DNA of 64,000 nucleotides from Oxyruncus cristatus (taxonomy: Eukaryota; Chordata; Aves; Passeriformes; Cotingidae), in assembly GCA_013399855.1 (NCBI GenBank), contig VXAY01006198.1, forward strand, positions 205,427 through 269,426. The letters are read 5' to 3'. A model generated the notes under the pieces. That model was given only the letters and a program-made list of their open reading frames with translations, ran no database searches and was not told the DNA's origin. The position numbers and the translations under genes are program-made. Of the stretch, positions 1 to 13,735 are shown in pieces. How positions within the stretch are numbered: position 1 is the first letter of the stretch; every line of letters begins with the position of its first letter.

Positions 1-1787
1 AAGCCATGCTGAGGACAGAGAGTTAGGACCTACCCAAAAAGTTGAATTAGTAGAAGCTGAGGGTGAATTTGCAATGGCTGGCAAAACCCCACCAATTTCT
101 ACTCAGTCCATGATGACTTCTCCCTGCAAACCCTTTCCTTGGGGTATCATTTCATTCTTCATCTTCTCTGGCAGCACAGCTGTTCTAAGTTCTTCACTTG
201 CCTGCTCACTTCCACACACACGCTGCAGCACTGCCTTCTCAATTGTGCTGTTAAGTCTGAGTGTGCTGTGTGACATCCCACGTATGATCTGGACTTGAAC
301 AAAAAAAAACCCCTTCACCCCCTCCAAAAGAGCTACTCAGGGAGAAAGGACCATGTGAGAAGAAACCAAAATGTCAAATCAAATACTTTGAAAATTGTAA
401 AATACTCCCAAAAGGTTTGATTTGTTAGCAAGTGCTTTAGTTTAGCAGACACAATTCATTTATGTTTGGCAGCGTTAACTAATTACTGTCTGCAGACTGG
501 CAGCACAGATGCTAAACCAGCACCACAAAGCATGTTAAGCAAGCAACAGCATGATAGAAAGCACAGCTCCACGGAAAATGTACACTGACAAACTTTCAGT
601 GCTTTTAATTGTGCACTTTTTAATTGGTATTATTCCTAACAAGAAAAAAGGCTATCCTCAGGAGGCTGCAGAATTATATTTGCCTGAAAGCTTATTCTTT
701 AAATAAAAATGGCTGTTCATAGAAAGTCTATTAGTTTCTTCCTTCATCCCACTGAAATATGTTCTGTCCCTTGGGAAATAAATTTTAATTTACTGTAATT
801 TTTCTTGAGGTTTTTCACTTAGTATGTCAATGTACACTTCTCCCTCCTCCCTTTCTTTTTTTCTTTGTGTAAGGACTAAGCTTTTAAAAAAGTAGAATTA
901 AATCTGAACAAATGAAAAACAAATGAGTCAAAAATCTCAAAAATAGCTGAAAATTTTATGAAGCATTCTTTTCAACACCCTTAATTTAGTGTGTGTGTCT
1001 CAGTTTTCTAAATAGCAACACAGACAAGAAAACCTTCTAGTAAGTAACATAAACAAGCCCTGTTAATATTGCCTACTGACCCCAGAAGGGCTAAAGTGAG
1101 AACAGAGTCCACACTTCTTCTACTGCCAAGTTTGTGCATTCATTCAGTTGGGAAAAAATTAATCATTTCAAAAGGACTGGGGTTCTAGGAAGGCTGTATC
1201 CAGCATGGCAAGTGCTTGGCACCTCAAGTTAGGCTTCGAGGTCTGCAAGAATGACTGACTGAAGGAACCAAGGAGCTAATGAATGAAAACAGCTTTGGTA
1301 TTTAGAAGTGCTGAGCACATACGAAGTGGAAATGCAAAGAAAGCAGGAAGAAAACTGTGAATATGCAGGTGTAGATGTTCTTTCTTGTGATCAATATGGC
1401 AACCAAACAGCACTCCTGCCATAAGGGCCAAATGGCTATTAAAGTGACAGTGATGATAACCTGGACAAGAAGCGATATAGGTGTGACTCAGGATAAGCCA
1501 TAACCAGAGGTCACTAATGAACAAGTACTTCTTTTTTGTATTTAACACCCACAAAAGAGACAAATCATGGTTCACTGCTCTAACTGAGTGGGATTGAACG
1601 CCATTCTAAAGAAAAGGACAAATGTGGCCAATACCAACAATTCAAGAGAAAAATGCCAAGGTGGATTGGATGGATGTTACAAAATTCTGTGTAAGAACCA
1701 CTTCCTTGGGACAGACCTGTCCCAGCAGGGAGCAGATTGAAGCTTCCCAAAGTCAAGTCAAGTTTGAGATGGAAGCCCAAAAAAGAA
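1..1787. other. Unique AT-rich noncoding DNA
   Basis: No frame here resembles a protein. The open frames of 74-101 codons between 74 and 1,885 occur on both strands over the same bases, as expected for noncoding sequence. Short A or T runs are scattered, for example A-rich bases at 301-308. I see no repeat family, RNA gene or promoter architecture. Confidence 0.65.
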
Positions 1788-1799
1788 CCCCCCCCCCCC
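1788..1799. repeat. Poly-C homopolymer (C12)
   Basis: Twelve consecutive C follow a short A/G-rich stretch. Poly-C is much rarer than poly-A in this window. Its exact length is likely to be both polymorphic and prone to sequencing error. It falls inside open frames on both strands near 1,580-1,885, which further weakens those as genes. Confidence 0.9.
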
Positions 1800-1888
1800 A
1801 AGCCAGGATGGGGCAGAACTTTAGTGTGTATGCAGCACGGCACCCAATAGGCCCTGCATGATATTACTCTTTCCACTCCAGACATCAG

Positions 1889-1940
1889 ATGGCTGGAGAT
1901 CCTCTCTCTACCATGGCTGGAGATCCTCTCTCTACCATGG
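1889..1940. repeat. Perfect 24-bp tandem duplication (2.2 copies)
   Basis: Two identical 24-bp units (1,889-1,912 and 1,913-1,936), each beginning atggctggagat, are followed by the first 4 bases of a third. The copies have no mismatch, so the duplication is recent or copy number is still changing. Because 24 is divisible by three, the plus strand reads MAGDPLST twice in frame. There is no sign that this is translated. Confidence 0.95.
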
Positions 1941-4900
1941 ATAAACTCACACTTGCCTTGTTTGCACTTAATTCAATGCCTTCAATCATGTTTTCTTGAC
2001 AATTTTTTACAATTTTTTAGAAACTGGTTTACTATCGAGGTCTGACTCAAAAACCTGTGGTTTCTCAAATCCCTTCTACTCCTCTCCTATATTTTTAAAT
2101 ACTGATGCTACATTTCTTATTCTTTATTTATAGTTGTCCGCTTTCCATGTGCTATAACCAAGAAACTTACATTACTAGATCGGCAATAGAATGTATCATT
2201 CTGTACCATTGGCATGGGGCTTCCCTGGCACATTTAATTTGATGATATTCAGACTTCAAGCTTTCCTCTCACTTCAGATTCTGTCACTTCTGTGACTACA
2301 TTCATATTAGCCAATTTTCCTTTACCCCATTTTTAGCAAGCTCATTCCCTAAAATAAAATCTGGCCAGGTAACATCACTAGGAACTGAATGATGCTCTCA
2401 GTGCAGTCTGGAAAACAAACCAATATACCCACCCCACCCGCATCTTTAACATTATCTTGATGCATGTTATTCTTATCAAATATATGCATGAATATATATT
2501 TGGTAATAACAACGTTAACCCCTTCCCCACAGGTAGCCACAAACAATCAAACAGCAATGTGCTACCAAGCAAATTTGTTCTATTTATTTTTCTCCCATCC
2601 TGTGACTGTATATGGTAGAAAACAGTGCTTAAAAACAGGACTAGCAGTTCCCATCAGTTGCTTTAGCGCATGTCGTGTAGTTCCTGCTGTGTTTTATTAG
2701 ACAAATATAAAATTAACAACAGAGCTGTAATGATTTCCTAAACTGGTTCCAACACAAATCTCCAATTTGAGGTCAGATGTATTGCCTAATAAAGTTTTAC
2801 AACAGCAGTCAAGTAGCGGTAGTTAGCTTCCCAGAAATACAACTCTTAATTCACCAGATTTAGTTTTAAGACTTGTTCATCACATAAAACAAAAATAAAT
2901 ATTATTATAGCTTTACTCAAAACGTTCAGACAATAATCTCCAGATAAGATGGCATTGGGTTACTTTAATTGCAAACAACACAATTAAAGATACTTGATAT
3001 ATTTACATTTGTAGCAAATATCCACTATAACATTTTGATTACTTGACCTGATGCTTGTAAACTGTCATTCTGAAGGTATTTGGCAAGTACACGCTGGTAA
3101 TTCTATTGCTTACAGAGCATGAAACTTCAGATAACAGGCTACTGTGGTCTTGCACTGGTAAAGCCTTTTGAACTCATGATGAAGGAAACTGAGGCAAATA
3201 AATGTTTATCAATAAATTAAAACTGAAGACATACCATTATAGTTAACAAAAACACATCTGACAGCAGAATCTGTTCCATAATAACAAAAAGGTTCATCTT
3301 CAGCATTTTTTTTGACACGTTAAGGAATTCAGTGTTAGTCTTTAAGTCTTTGTCGGAAACCACTGATAAAATCTGTCAGAAATTGTACTAAATGTGAGTA
3401 AAATTTCCATGGACCTGTATTTAAATTATAGAAAAGATATTTTAACATTTAATCATGTCTGTAAATCATTCTTTTGAACATGTCTGTTTAAAGAGTATAA
3501 ATTTAAGTTAGACTGATGAGTTACCTACTCTAGGGCAAAAACCTATCCCAAAAGATTTAACCAGATTTAACCAGAAGCTTTGTACAACAAAACAAGGAAG
3601 ATCCACTATTTTTTTCCCCAAATTTACCAAACAAATTAAGTGAACTAAGACTTTGTTAAATAATATACATAAAGGTGGTGCTAAGGGAAATAAACGTTGG
3701 CACTGTAATATACAGGGTCAAAAATATACTATTCTTAGTCACACACAACTAATACTTTTCCCCACATTAACAGCAGGATTGTGTCAGAGTGTCTGTACAG
3801 CAGAGATTACGGAAAGGGACAGCAGATATAGACAAGCTCGCTTTAAACTCTCAATGATACCGTCAAAAGCACAAAGCAGCACCGAGCTCAAGATGCGCTG
3901 TAAGGTCTGTCTGCGCCTTGGGTAGCGTGTCTGCACTGAGCTGGGGCTGAACAACCACCAGCACCTGAGTGAAGCAGCTAAAAGTTCATTCGGATGAATG
4001 TAGATGAGCTGCAGTCAGAGCTTTCACAACCGCAAACGAAAACAAAGGCACTGGCCTTGGAGTAAAATTTATATGCACATATTTTTATACATGTATTTAT
4101 AAATATCTCTTTAGGAAAAAAAAAAAAACCACCTTCAAATCTAACAGCCCTAGAGACTGTTTTCCAGAAAAATCAGTTTAAACTACTCTATGAATACAGA
4201 GCACTGTAGCTGTATTGTTCAACCTATTCATTTTGAGTTGTCTCAAATTTCAAGTACCAACTTATATATGCACATTAAGGGAGAAAGGATGGATACACAC
4301 CTTCAGATTCACAGAGTGAACAGTTGAACAGAATGGTTCCAAATGGATACTTTGACATGCGAGAAAAAAGAACAATATCACACCCACTAACATGCACTGT
4401 CAGATGAAATCACACAGAGAAAAGGGGATTCCCTTTGGAAATTTAGGTCATCTTCTAATAGAAAACCAGACTCTGCTAAATGTGCTTCTAGTCAAAGCCG
4501 CCAGCTTTGGCTGTCCCAAAGAATCCATCATTCCTTAAAATTGTGGGTCAGGTAATTATCCAAATGCACTTTTTTTACCTTTGCAAATGCTGCTCTGCTC
4601 CTGAACGAAGAGCATAGAAGAGAAAATGTTTCCAACCTGTCTAACAGCAAAGAACCTGCAGGAGAACCAGGACAGGGATGAAAGTGAACAGCTAATTGTC
4701 ACCTGCCTCACAGAGAAGCTGACATGGGGAGAAAGTCACTGGGGCAAGCAGGGAGTACTGGACCTCACCACGAACACCTCCCCTTCAGCAGGCACCAGCC
4801 AGGGCTAGACCTTATGCAGACCAGACCCACCCAAGACTTTTATTTAACCTTGCTGATACCTTGCATTTGTGAGGCCAGAGAGTTTACAAACAGTTACCAA

Positions 4901-6423
4901 GAAGGTTCCTCCTGAGCTATGGAGCAGCCAGAAACTAAGAGTAACCATCTTCTCATCCAGCACGTGCTTTTGGAAAAACTCTTCTTTCATTTTCAACGGC
5001 AACAATAACCCGGGAATTCCATCAAATATTCTGGATTGCCAGTACTGAACCCAGTGTGAACACGGCACTGGTGGGGTACAACTTGCAGCCCCGCTGACTA
5101 GCACTGCTTTAGGATGCTGGGAATTTATGTTTACATACAAACTGCAACCACCGATTGAAACAAAAAGATTCCATCACATTGAAAGGATAGGTTGAAGAAA
5201 GTACATTTAAAACAATTTCTGCATCTCCTCTGTGTCCACACTCAATGGAGTATCTAATAGCAAACATATATGAACGGATTGTATGCTCTCTAGGTTTATA
5301 AGTGGGAGTCTGAAATTGAGTACCACATTTTCCAGCTCATATCAAATGCCCATAACTACACGTGTGTATATGCACACATTAAGGGGATAGACATACACTA
5401 GAGACACAAGCACTGTAGGTCCTCACTGTGGCATAAAATTGTCTCTCCAGGTCTCCAGAGTCTATAAAAACCTAATCACAAATAATTAACAAAGCAAGAG
5501 CAAACATTTCAATTGCTTTCAGAATACTGCAGATGTCCAACAACAAAGAATTCTGTGCTTAGTTTCAAGCAGAAGCAGTATTTATTTAATGGTTTCGTAT
5601 CTCTGTGGCTTTATACTGTGTTTTTCTAAACTACTGAGTCCTATACAATTGGAGATAAGATGAGGTTGGTATTGTTACAGATTAGCTTTCCTTTCTCTCT
5701 TCCTTCCTCCTGTGCTCCTTCTCCCCACTTAGAGACTCTTTGGGGTTTCATTATTTAACTTTCCCCTCAGGCATGGGGATAACACCATTGGAGCCATTTT
5801 GCAGGCAGCAGGATTCTATAAATGAGGCACTTATTTAAACAGCCTCACACAGAGCTGATGTCAAAGTTCTTGGCTATTTACAGGTGACATCACAAGAGAT
5901 GCCTTCTGAAGCACAGCCAAAACAAGTACCATGCACAGATTAATTTTTCTTGTCCAACATACATCAGAAAACAGTCATTCCACCCTTGCTCCGCTTCACA
6001 AAACTCTTCCTTCAAGCAAATGTATGACAGAGCTGCACAGCAACTTTTTTTCTGCCTGTTGAACAGACTAGGATTTGGTTATTGCTGAGCAAAAATTGAG
6101 CAGATTTGTGGGTACAATTCTCTCTCCCATCATATTTGCCGATCCTTAGAGAGAAACTGCAGAAAAATAAAAAACCCTACAAACCAAAAAATGAGGTCTA
6201 GTAAACAGCTCTTGACCAAAGTGGCTAAATAATCACTGCTTAATTAATTAGGATCTTACAGTGCCACCTATAATAATAAACCAGGATGAGAATAAATTAG
6301 GTTTTGCTTTACTTTTCTTGGAATCCATCTGAAACACACCAAAGATTCGGGAATAAGACCACAGATATTTTTTTGGGGGGGAATTATGTATAACATCTGA
6401 TTAAATATATACAATATTTAAGA

Positions 6424-6452
6424 GGAAAATACAAAATAAAACTGTATTTTCC
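6424..6452. repeat. Inverted repeat, 9-bp arms, 11-nt loop
   Basis: The left arm ggaaaatac (6,424-6,432) is the exact reverse complement of gtattttcc (6,444-6,452). The 11-nt spacer is A-rich. In AT-rich DNA such a pair can arise by chance, so function is not implied. Confidence 0.8.
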
Positions 6453-6559
6453 AAGTTCACGTAATTTCACGAGAGCTCAGCTTTCCAAACTCAGGGTGGG
6501 AGGGTGCTGCTGTAGGTAGCTCCATTATCCCAGCAGAGCTGCTCCTCCTGACCATTTGC

Positions 6560-6960
6560 AGGCCCCTAAGTTTTGAAATTTAATGTGCTGACTCACACAA
6601 TACACATATACTTTGAAACATCTCTCCATTCCTCTGTTAGATATTAATTCTAGACATTAAATTTTGCCATTTATTAGCATACATTTGGAGTTTATTTTCT
6701 CAATGTTTAATCACGCATAGTAGTCATTAGCATATATGAACACTCCTGTTCTAGAGCAGTTTGTGTAGAATTCTCATTTGAGTTAATTACTATGTAAGAC
6801 AGCTAAATTCTAATTAAAATTCAATGGCACATGTAATGATAAAAATTTATCAATACTGTGTCTTTCTCAGCAGTTACTTTTATTAAATTACTTAGCTTCA
6901 TTGTTTATTTCTTGAAATTGGGATTCTAAATTAGTCTGGTTTTAACCACCAAAACAATAA
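6560..6960. other. AT-rich block with homeodomain-type cores (candidate CNE)
   Basis: The block is dense in ATTA/TAAT cores, for example gagttaattactatg near 6,780 and ttctaattaaaattc near 6,808. It has no repeat family or open frame. This texture is common in vertebrate conserved noncoding elements that act as developmental enhancers. It also arises in plain AT-rich DNA, so without alignment this is only a candidate. Confidence 0.15.
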
Positions 6961-8339
6961 TTTCACTAGGATTTAACAGCAAAGTTTTTAGTTCATATTT
7001 TAAGGGAGTCCGTGCTTTTCAAGTTGTGTATTGACTTGTTGCTTTGCTATGGCTATTAACCTCTGTCTCCCAGCACTGAAAACAAGAAAGCACATGTTTG
7101 GTGCTCTTCAAGCTAATAGCAAAACATCCCTTAATGTCACTGGAGCTGCGAGATACCCACAAATATCTTCTGCAAAATATAATAGGACTAAAATGGATCC
7201 AATTTGCCATCAGATTAAAAAAACCCTCTTACACGAGACCACCGATTTTCCGTGCCCTCACTAGCACTGTAAATTGCTGCAAGTACCACACAGAATTTAC
7301 TTCAGTCAGTGCAAAACCTTCCTGGTGCAGAGGTCAAAACAGCAGCCTGAGCTCTTTCTTCAGCTCACTTCAATGCTGCACTTCTCAAAGTGACCACTGT
7401 GCATGTTTATGTGTATTTGCATAAGCTGAGGAAAACACTCGTGCAAACGCTTTTCTTTTTTGAGAACATTTATCTATAGAAGGCAAGTCTTGTGGCTTAA
7501 AAATACAAAAAAAAAATGTCTTTGGATCAGTTTCATCTGGGTGGGGTGATAAATGTGTGAAAAATACCTGTGTCAAGTTCTAATCTGAGCTCAGGCTTCA
7601 CTCCCTGCATGCAGGATGCACTGCTGGAAACTAAAGGTGCTCAGAACAAAAGCAAAGGAACCTTGAGCACCTAAAACTCCTTTCTGCTGCACCAAGTGCA
7701 GAAGGCTGTTATTCCCAAACATAAAAATGACTAATCACCCTTTAATCAAGTTATGGTTAATAAAGTCATCCAATTTTTGCTTAATCATGTTAATATTCAG
7801 ACATGTTAAACAGTAAATCCCTTCAGGCATGCAAGCCTGTTTGCCAAGTTTCAGCCTACAACAAGGTGTAAATCTCTGAAAACAGCCTTTTGGAAATGCT
7901 GACAAACCTTTGGCTATGGTAATAGAAGCTGGCATCTCTGCAAAAACAAGAAGGCAGAGCTCAGTTTCCCTACAAACTCCTACTCTGACTAATATTTGCA
8001 GAAGGTAATTCCAGCACCCCAGATTTAGTCCTCGCAGAACCCCTTTTTGCCATACAAGCCACAGAATATTACTGAAATAGGCAGAAAGAAGAAAAATTAA
8101 CCATAATTAATTATTATTAGAGGATAATATTTATGACAAAATATAGCTGATACTTCCAATAATAATTCTAATATATCAGATTCTCGGAGATATTTGTAAT
8201 CAGGTTTATTCAGTTGTTTGTTTTCAAAGGTGCTTTGTGACTTCTGAAGCAGAAAAAAATGATAAATAATGCATTTTCCTCAGTGTTGGTGGGAAAACTC
8301 AGGCTATAATTAGCATACAAAATTACATATTCTGATACT

Positions 8340-8800
8340 TGATGTTCAGCGATGCCATTTCCGTCACGTCATACAGAATAAACAAAAAGTTGGCAATCCG
8401 AATACCCCGAATAACTTTGTTCTCCTAAATAACCACAGTTGCCCCAACACGGCTTTTCTTCAAATAACTCTTTAAAGTCAGAGCCCCCGCATCTTCCACC
8501 GGCTTCATTCTAACTAAAACCCGCACTCTGTGCTGCAGCCTTACTGAAAACACCAGATTTCTGCCCGCTCCTAAAGGAAAACTGTGCCACCGTGGCCAGG
8601 AAGGCCCCTTTAAAGGGAAAGCCTGGGGAGATGCTGGGCAGGGGCTCCAACAGAGGACCTTTGTGCTGCCATGCAAATGGATCCCCGCAGCAGCCTGCAG
8701 ACAATGCCCAGGGAGAAGGCAGGGACAGCCAATCCATCTGCGGAGAGTTGGGGAACTCAGCCTTCCCGACATTCTTTCTCTCACACAAAACACTCCATGT
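8340..8800. other. GC-rich pocket with overlapping open frames
   Basis: This pocket is more GC-rich than its flanks and has several CpGs. Frames of 132 and 92 codons (minus) and 75 and 71 codons (plus) overlap here. High GC lowers stop frequency on both strands, which explains them. No domain, signal peptide or consistent frame is visible. It could be an unrecognised exon or a noncoding RNA segment. Confidence 0.4.
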
Positions 8801-10559
8801 TGACAGCTGTGAATTTTAAACAACTATTCTGTGTATGTTTTTCTAATTTTGTGTATTCAAATAGTTTCCCCGGCATCAGGGGCTGAAAGCAGTGTGCTTG
8901 GATTCTGTAATTTAGAGATTTCATGCTTTTCAAGGAGTCACAGCAACTCCGATTGAAAAACAAAGTGGAAATTAAGTGTCTAATGGAGAAAGCTTCAAAT
9001 GGCAAGAAAAGTGGAGATGTTACACAAAATAAAATTCATATTTACATAAATTATGATTACAGAGAGTCTCTGTAAGCCATACTCTGCATGTGATAAATAT
9101 ATTAATAAAAAGTATGGAAACTTTGCTTGACTAAACCACATTCTGATCACTCAAAATTCACACTTTGTAGTGCTCCTTTTAAAGAAAAACTACAGTATTT
9201 GAATAAAAAGTTTACCTTCAATCAATTAATCAAATAAAATCTTTGGATATCAGCAATTTGTCCATGTAATGAATGAAGTTTTTTTCACTAGTTCAAAAAC
9301 TAACTTAAAACAGATGCTGGTCTAGAGCAACATTTCTTTGTACATTGAAAAAAAACCCACCACCAGAAAATCCCAACCAGCAGCTAAAAGTCTCCCTGTA
9401 AAACAGAAAAAAAACATACAAGTTTTCTTTTTCCAGTTTAATGAAAAAATAGGAAAATACTTGAAAATAGCATCCTACTAGCACCCATGGTGATCCTGTC
9501 ATGACCATGGATATATTAACAAAATGGAAATATTACAGATAGGCTGTCATTAAACAATTCTGGCCAAAAATGTGTTTGGGACCTACTCCTGAGAATTCTA
9601 CCTAACCAGCATTGGTGGGGTTGTCTTCAACTGTGCCCTGGGATGGGAGCAAGAAGGGACAAAGCAGAGAACTGGAGGCCAGAATGAGTGGCTGTCATTC
9701 CTGGCTCTGCCACTTTGAGACCTGCAGAGTCTAATGATTCCCTGAATCATTAATTTTGAAGTGGAGGCAGCCAGGAACCATCCCTTTACACACAATAATT
9801 CAAAGACTGAAACCAATTTCAGATGCACTCCTGTCTTTTCAGCAAAGCAGGGTGGTTCTCCTCTGACAGCTCCTGCAGGAACTGCAGGAAAGCAGCCCTG
9901 CAGACTCCTGCCCATCCTCCCAAGGAGCTACCCCTGCTGGGAGGGGATTCTGGGGAAGCCCTCAAAGCAGGAAGCACCATGGAAAACCCTGCCCTTCCCA
10001 GGAGCCAGGCCACTGTGACATACCGTCCTGGCTCTGTGCCTTGCCACAGTCATTTGCCTGTCCCCACCGAGCACTGAAATTGGCTTCTGATATGGTGCAT
10101 CTTCAACTCGCAAGACCACCAACCAGCCAGACTTGAACTTAAACCTGCTTGGGCCATTCACTGCTCTTCTCTGCTTGAGGCACTGACCCCTTGCCTTTAA
10201 AAGGTGTCTTCAGATCACTCACAAAAACCACTGTGGGAGAGTAATGTATCATTTCCCTCACTCCAGCCCTAGTCTCCACACTGAAGTGACCCCCTCCTTG
10301 TTGACATTTTCTCTCCCTAATATCTGCAGGAACCAAACAGCAACAGCAATGTGGTTTTGCTTAGGGGAAGACAGGAGGTGGGTTTTGTCTAGTCTGGAAA
10401 TGTATTTTCCCTTCTTCCCAGTCATTTATTGTTCTTCTTTTGGCACCAGAAGAACATATTTTGGACATGAATTTCTCTGTGGGTGTTACATTGAAAATTA
10501 ATCTCTCTCCAAGGCATATTCGGTCTGGGACAGTTTTGAAATACGTGTGAGAGGATAGA
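8801..10559. other. Unique noncoding DNA, 8.8-10.6 kb
   Basis: AT-rich to about 9,590, then moderately GC-rich. Frames of 60-105 codons between 9,598 and 10,336 lie on both strands over the same bases and show no domain. No transposon remnant was recognised. Confidence 0.55.
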
Positions 10560-10990
10560 GAGGGGAAGAAACGCATGGAAATGAGGCCACTTGGTGGGGC
10601 AGGCAGAGTTATCCAGCATGTTCCCACAGCCCTGCCTCACCTCACCCAGCCCAGCCATACACAGCACACACCTCCCGGGCTCCCGCTGGGCAAGCGGAGC
10701 TGTCCGGCGTGGGAGAGGACCAAGGATGGGCTGCTGGCACAAGGCTCACACACACGAGTGCTGATCTACGCGGCACGTTGCAACATGTCCTCTTAGTCAT
10801 TGGCCCCCTCTTCCCATACCCCACGGCTGCGAACTCTCTCTGAGGGAGCACAGAGCCACCACCCCGGAGCACAGGCTGGAGGAACGGGACCTCTCACCAA
10901 CACGAGGTTCAAGGCCTGCCACCATTTCAGATGTCATCGCTGCCTACTCCACACCTTCCACCTCCCAGGGTGGCTTCATTCCCATTTGTT
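10560..10990. other. GC-rich, CpG-enriched pocket
   Basis: By eye about 14 CpGs lie between 10,670 and 10,920, clearly more than in the surrounding sequence. There is no TATA box, splice pattern or domain-bearing frame. Frames of 73-106 codons run on both strands. It might be a weak CpG island, a regulatory element or a noncoding RNA exon, and the sequence alone does not decide. Confidence 0.35.
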
Positions 10991-13229
10991 CTCTTGCTGG
11001 TGTGGTGTGTTCACATTTTATGGCGATACCATGAACTAAGTACAGCCAGGTCCCGGCCCCCTGTGCTAGGCACCATGTAAACAAGAGAAAAAAAAACAGT
11101 AAAAAAACCTGTAGAACTTTGATCCAAAGCTCGAAGGGGTCAAAGAACCACGAAGAGAGCTAAAACTGTACGTGCCTTCTTTTACTTAATTAGAAAAGAA
11201 TAAAAAGCAGTAGTGTACAAATTTTTGAAAAACAAATTCTAATGAGTCATTAAGAGGCATTAGGAAGCCCCATATACATACATATTTAGGCACTTCTCTG
11301 GCTCAGAATTATGCTTTGCGCAAACAAAAGGCCTCTCTCTACAGATTTACACAATAGGTTTACACTGAGCCATTACGATCTATCATGTAACTGAGTGCTT
11401 AATGACTCTTTAATTTAAGGATTATTGACACAAAAGATGTAACAGCTGCTTAAGAGTTACTACATTGCAGCAGCTTTCCAAAGAGATATCACTTCATCAT
11501 TTTTATATTTTCTAAACTACTGAAAGATGCCTGCATTTGTGGCAGTGCCTTTAAAGAAAGAAAAAGTCAAAGGAAAATAAATTAGAATATATTTGACCTC
11601 AGTGAATTGTGAAAAAAAAATTAAATTTAACATTCTCAGTTGAAAACACATTTGTTCTTATTTATTTCTAACAACATGAGAGCTTTAAAAAACAAAACCA
11701 AACTTATTTTATCTGAAAAGAAGCCTTCCAGGCTAAGACCCTGTATTTTCTGTGGAAGTACAAGAATTGGGGGTTTTTTTAGGGAAGTTATAAGGTCCTT
11801 GGAAAGATCCTTACAGAAAGGTAGCACTGGCAGTTTAAATACAAGGGGTAGTGGGTGTCACTGTAACAGCAAATGCTTGAAAATGGAAGAGAGTTTGTTA
11901 GGCTGTGTGCGTGTATACATATATATATTTATAACCCCCTTAACAATGAATATTCCTGCTGCCAAGCATTTGGAGACAGAGTTGATTTCCTTTCAAGTAA
12001 TTGATGTAGGCTTTCTTCAGGACCCCGTCCAGACAAGTTCTCCACCGTGGAGCAGGAAATCACACCGTCAAAGGAAAGCTGAGCGCTCCTTCCACACAGC
12101 CCGGGTCAGCCCCTCCAAAACACTGGATTTATACGACTCCTGCCAAAAAAACTTGCATTTCCATGCCCTCCTGTTGCTAAGATAAAGGATGTTTCCTACT
12201 GCCTCAGAATGCCGTCCTCATTTAAAACTCCAGCTATGTTCTGACAAAACACGCTGCTGTCACCCCAAATTGAGCAAATGAGCCTACGTCCTACAGTATA
12301 AAGACCAAAAGAGTTATTGAATATCACCCGGGGAGCACAAAATGAAAAGGCTCCCATTTCTTCCTGACCTTTTTGGGGTATTTTTTTTCCCCTGAAATCG
12401 GCCGGGCCCTTCAGCCTTCATTTCTCATGCTGTCTGTGTTAGCACAGGAAGGACAGCCTGGACTTTGCAGTTTCAAACAGATCAAGTTTTGTTAAATAAC
12501 TTTTTCTTTTTTTTTTTTTTTCTCCTTCTTCAAACCCAAAGCGGAAGGGAACACTGTGAAGAAAATGGAAACTGGCAAAGAGCTTTAACTTCAAATAGCC
12601 TTATAAGTCAGCGTTGATGTGCAAAACTAATTCTGGTTTTTTGGCATTTAAATATAACCCGACAGTTGCAGAAGGGAGGGGTAAGGATGGGAGAAATGCA
12701 AGGCAGATTCCCAGTCAAGTGCAAAATACGGAGACGTGTAGCGTTACGACTCCTGTTTATCAAATGAAATAAGGATTAGATTTATTGGCACTAAGTTTTA
12801 TAAGGGAGACTACAAACTTGACCTGGAAAATTTCAGGAAAGGAACCCTAGGATAAAAACCAGTTCTGTACTGCTGGTGTCTTGGTGAAAGGTATTTCACT
12901 CATTTCCATGGAAAAGAATCCCAAGCTTCAGTAAAATAGATATGCAAATAACTCCATTCATTAAAAAAAAAAAAAAGAAGTACTGCCGAATATAATGTAT
13001 CTAAATATTTGTTCAGGGTTAAGTGGTGTTGTCTAAACAAGCTGAAAACCCCTTTTTTTTTTATGTAGATTGGCTCTCCCCATTAGAAGTGCCAGCCACA
13101 CACTACTTATTTCTATGCTTTTCATTTCCTAGAAAACTCCTGTGTTATTTTACAGATGCATGAGGTCAGCAATGTTCTGACTCTGGGTATTCATACAGCC
13201 CATACCATCGTCTGTTCGGGCTTTAGGCG
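10991..13229. other. Unique noncoding DNA with homopolymer runs, 11.0-13.2 kb
   Basis: Contains T15 at 12,507-12,521, A14 at 12,963-12,976 and T10 at 13,053-13,062. The plus-strand open frame at 11,640-12,185 (181 codons) begins at TTG, not ATG, and has no recognisable domain, so I do not call it a gene. The rest is AT-rich sequence without known repeats. Confidence 0.55.
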
Positions 13230-13735
13230 AGGAGCTATTGCAACCACTCCCTGTAAATACACTGAATAGGAAAGCATACACTTCTCACCCTTTAAGGACA
13301 AGACATGACACTGAACGCGACTGTGTATCAGCCTGCAATGACACCCCAGTGGAAGAGTCTGCACTTGGCTGCCCTACAGCACCTGCCTGTACAGCCCAGC
13401 CTGTCTCCCCTACCTTCCCTGTGGGCAATGCCACCGCCTCCAGCAGCTGAAATTGTACCTCTCCTTGTCTCTGTGGCTTTCGTTGCTCGATGCTGTTGGC
13501 CCAACACACCACCCAGAAGCACTCCACAACTAAGACAAAGAAATTACTTTCTACTACATGGAACAGCTGCCGGTGTGAGGGGCCAATAAACACCGCAGCA
13601 GCCTCAGGGCTGGGACACGGAGGGAGCTCAAGTGCAGGACGGGATCCTGACTGCCCTGAACACTTCACATGGGAGATATATGGAATCGCTCAAGCAGAAG
13701 GGGAGATTGCTGACAGCTCCCTCAGAGGAAGATGA
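13230..13735. other. GC-rich pocket with overlapping open frames
   Basis: Five open frames of 64-127 codons overlap here on both strands. The composition is GC-rich relative to the flanks. The sequence holds CT-rich pieces and the products are Ser/Pro/Ala-rich without domain character, as in GC-biased noncoding DNA. A noncoding transcript or small unrecognised exon cannot be excluded. Confidence 0.35.

Larger units (their letters stand above)
1941..8339. other. Unique noncoding DNA, 1.9-8.3 kb
   Basis: This is AT-rich sequence without a recognisable exon. Small direct repeats occur at 1,999-2,018 (acaatttttt twice) and 3,554-3,573 (gatttaacca twice), and a short poly-A lies near 4,120. The open frames around 4,620-5,140 and 7,019-7,576 are under 110 codons, overlap others, and show no domain. 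A scrap at about 3,175-3,200 (atgaaggaaactgaggca) recalls the antisense of MIR or L2 elements but is too short to call. Confidence 0.6.

Noticed and set aside
3175..3200. Antisense MIR/L2 scrap (gaaactgaggca)
   Set aside because: Fewer than 20 similar bases, which is too short to separate from chance. The similar scraps near 43,110, 60,330 and 63,685 were treated the same way.
8425..8823. 132-codon minus-strand frame
   Set aside because: Lies in a GC-rich pocket where four frames overlap on both strands, with no domain or codon preference supporting any of them.
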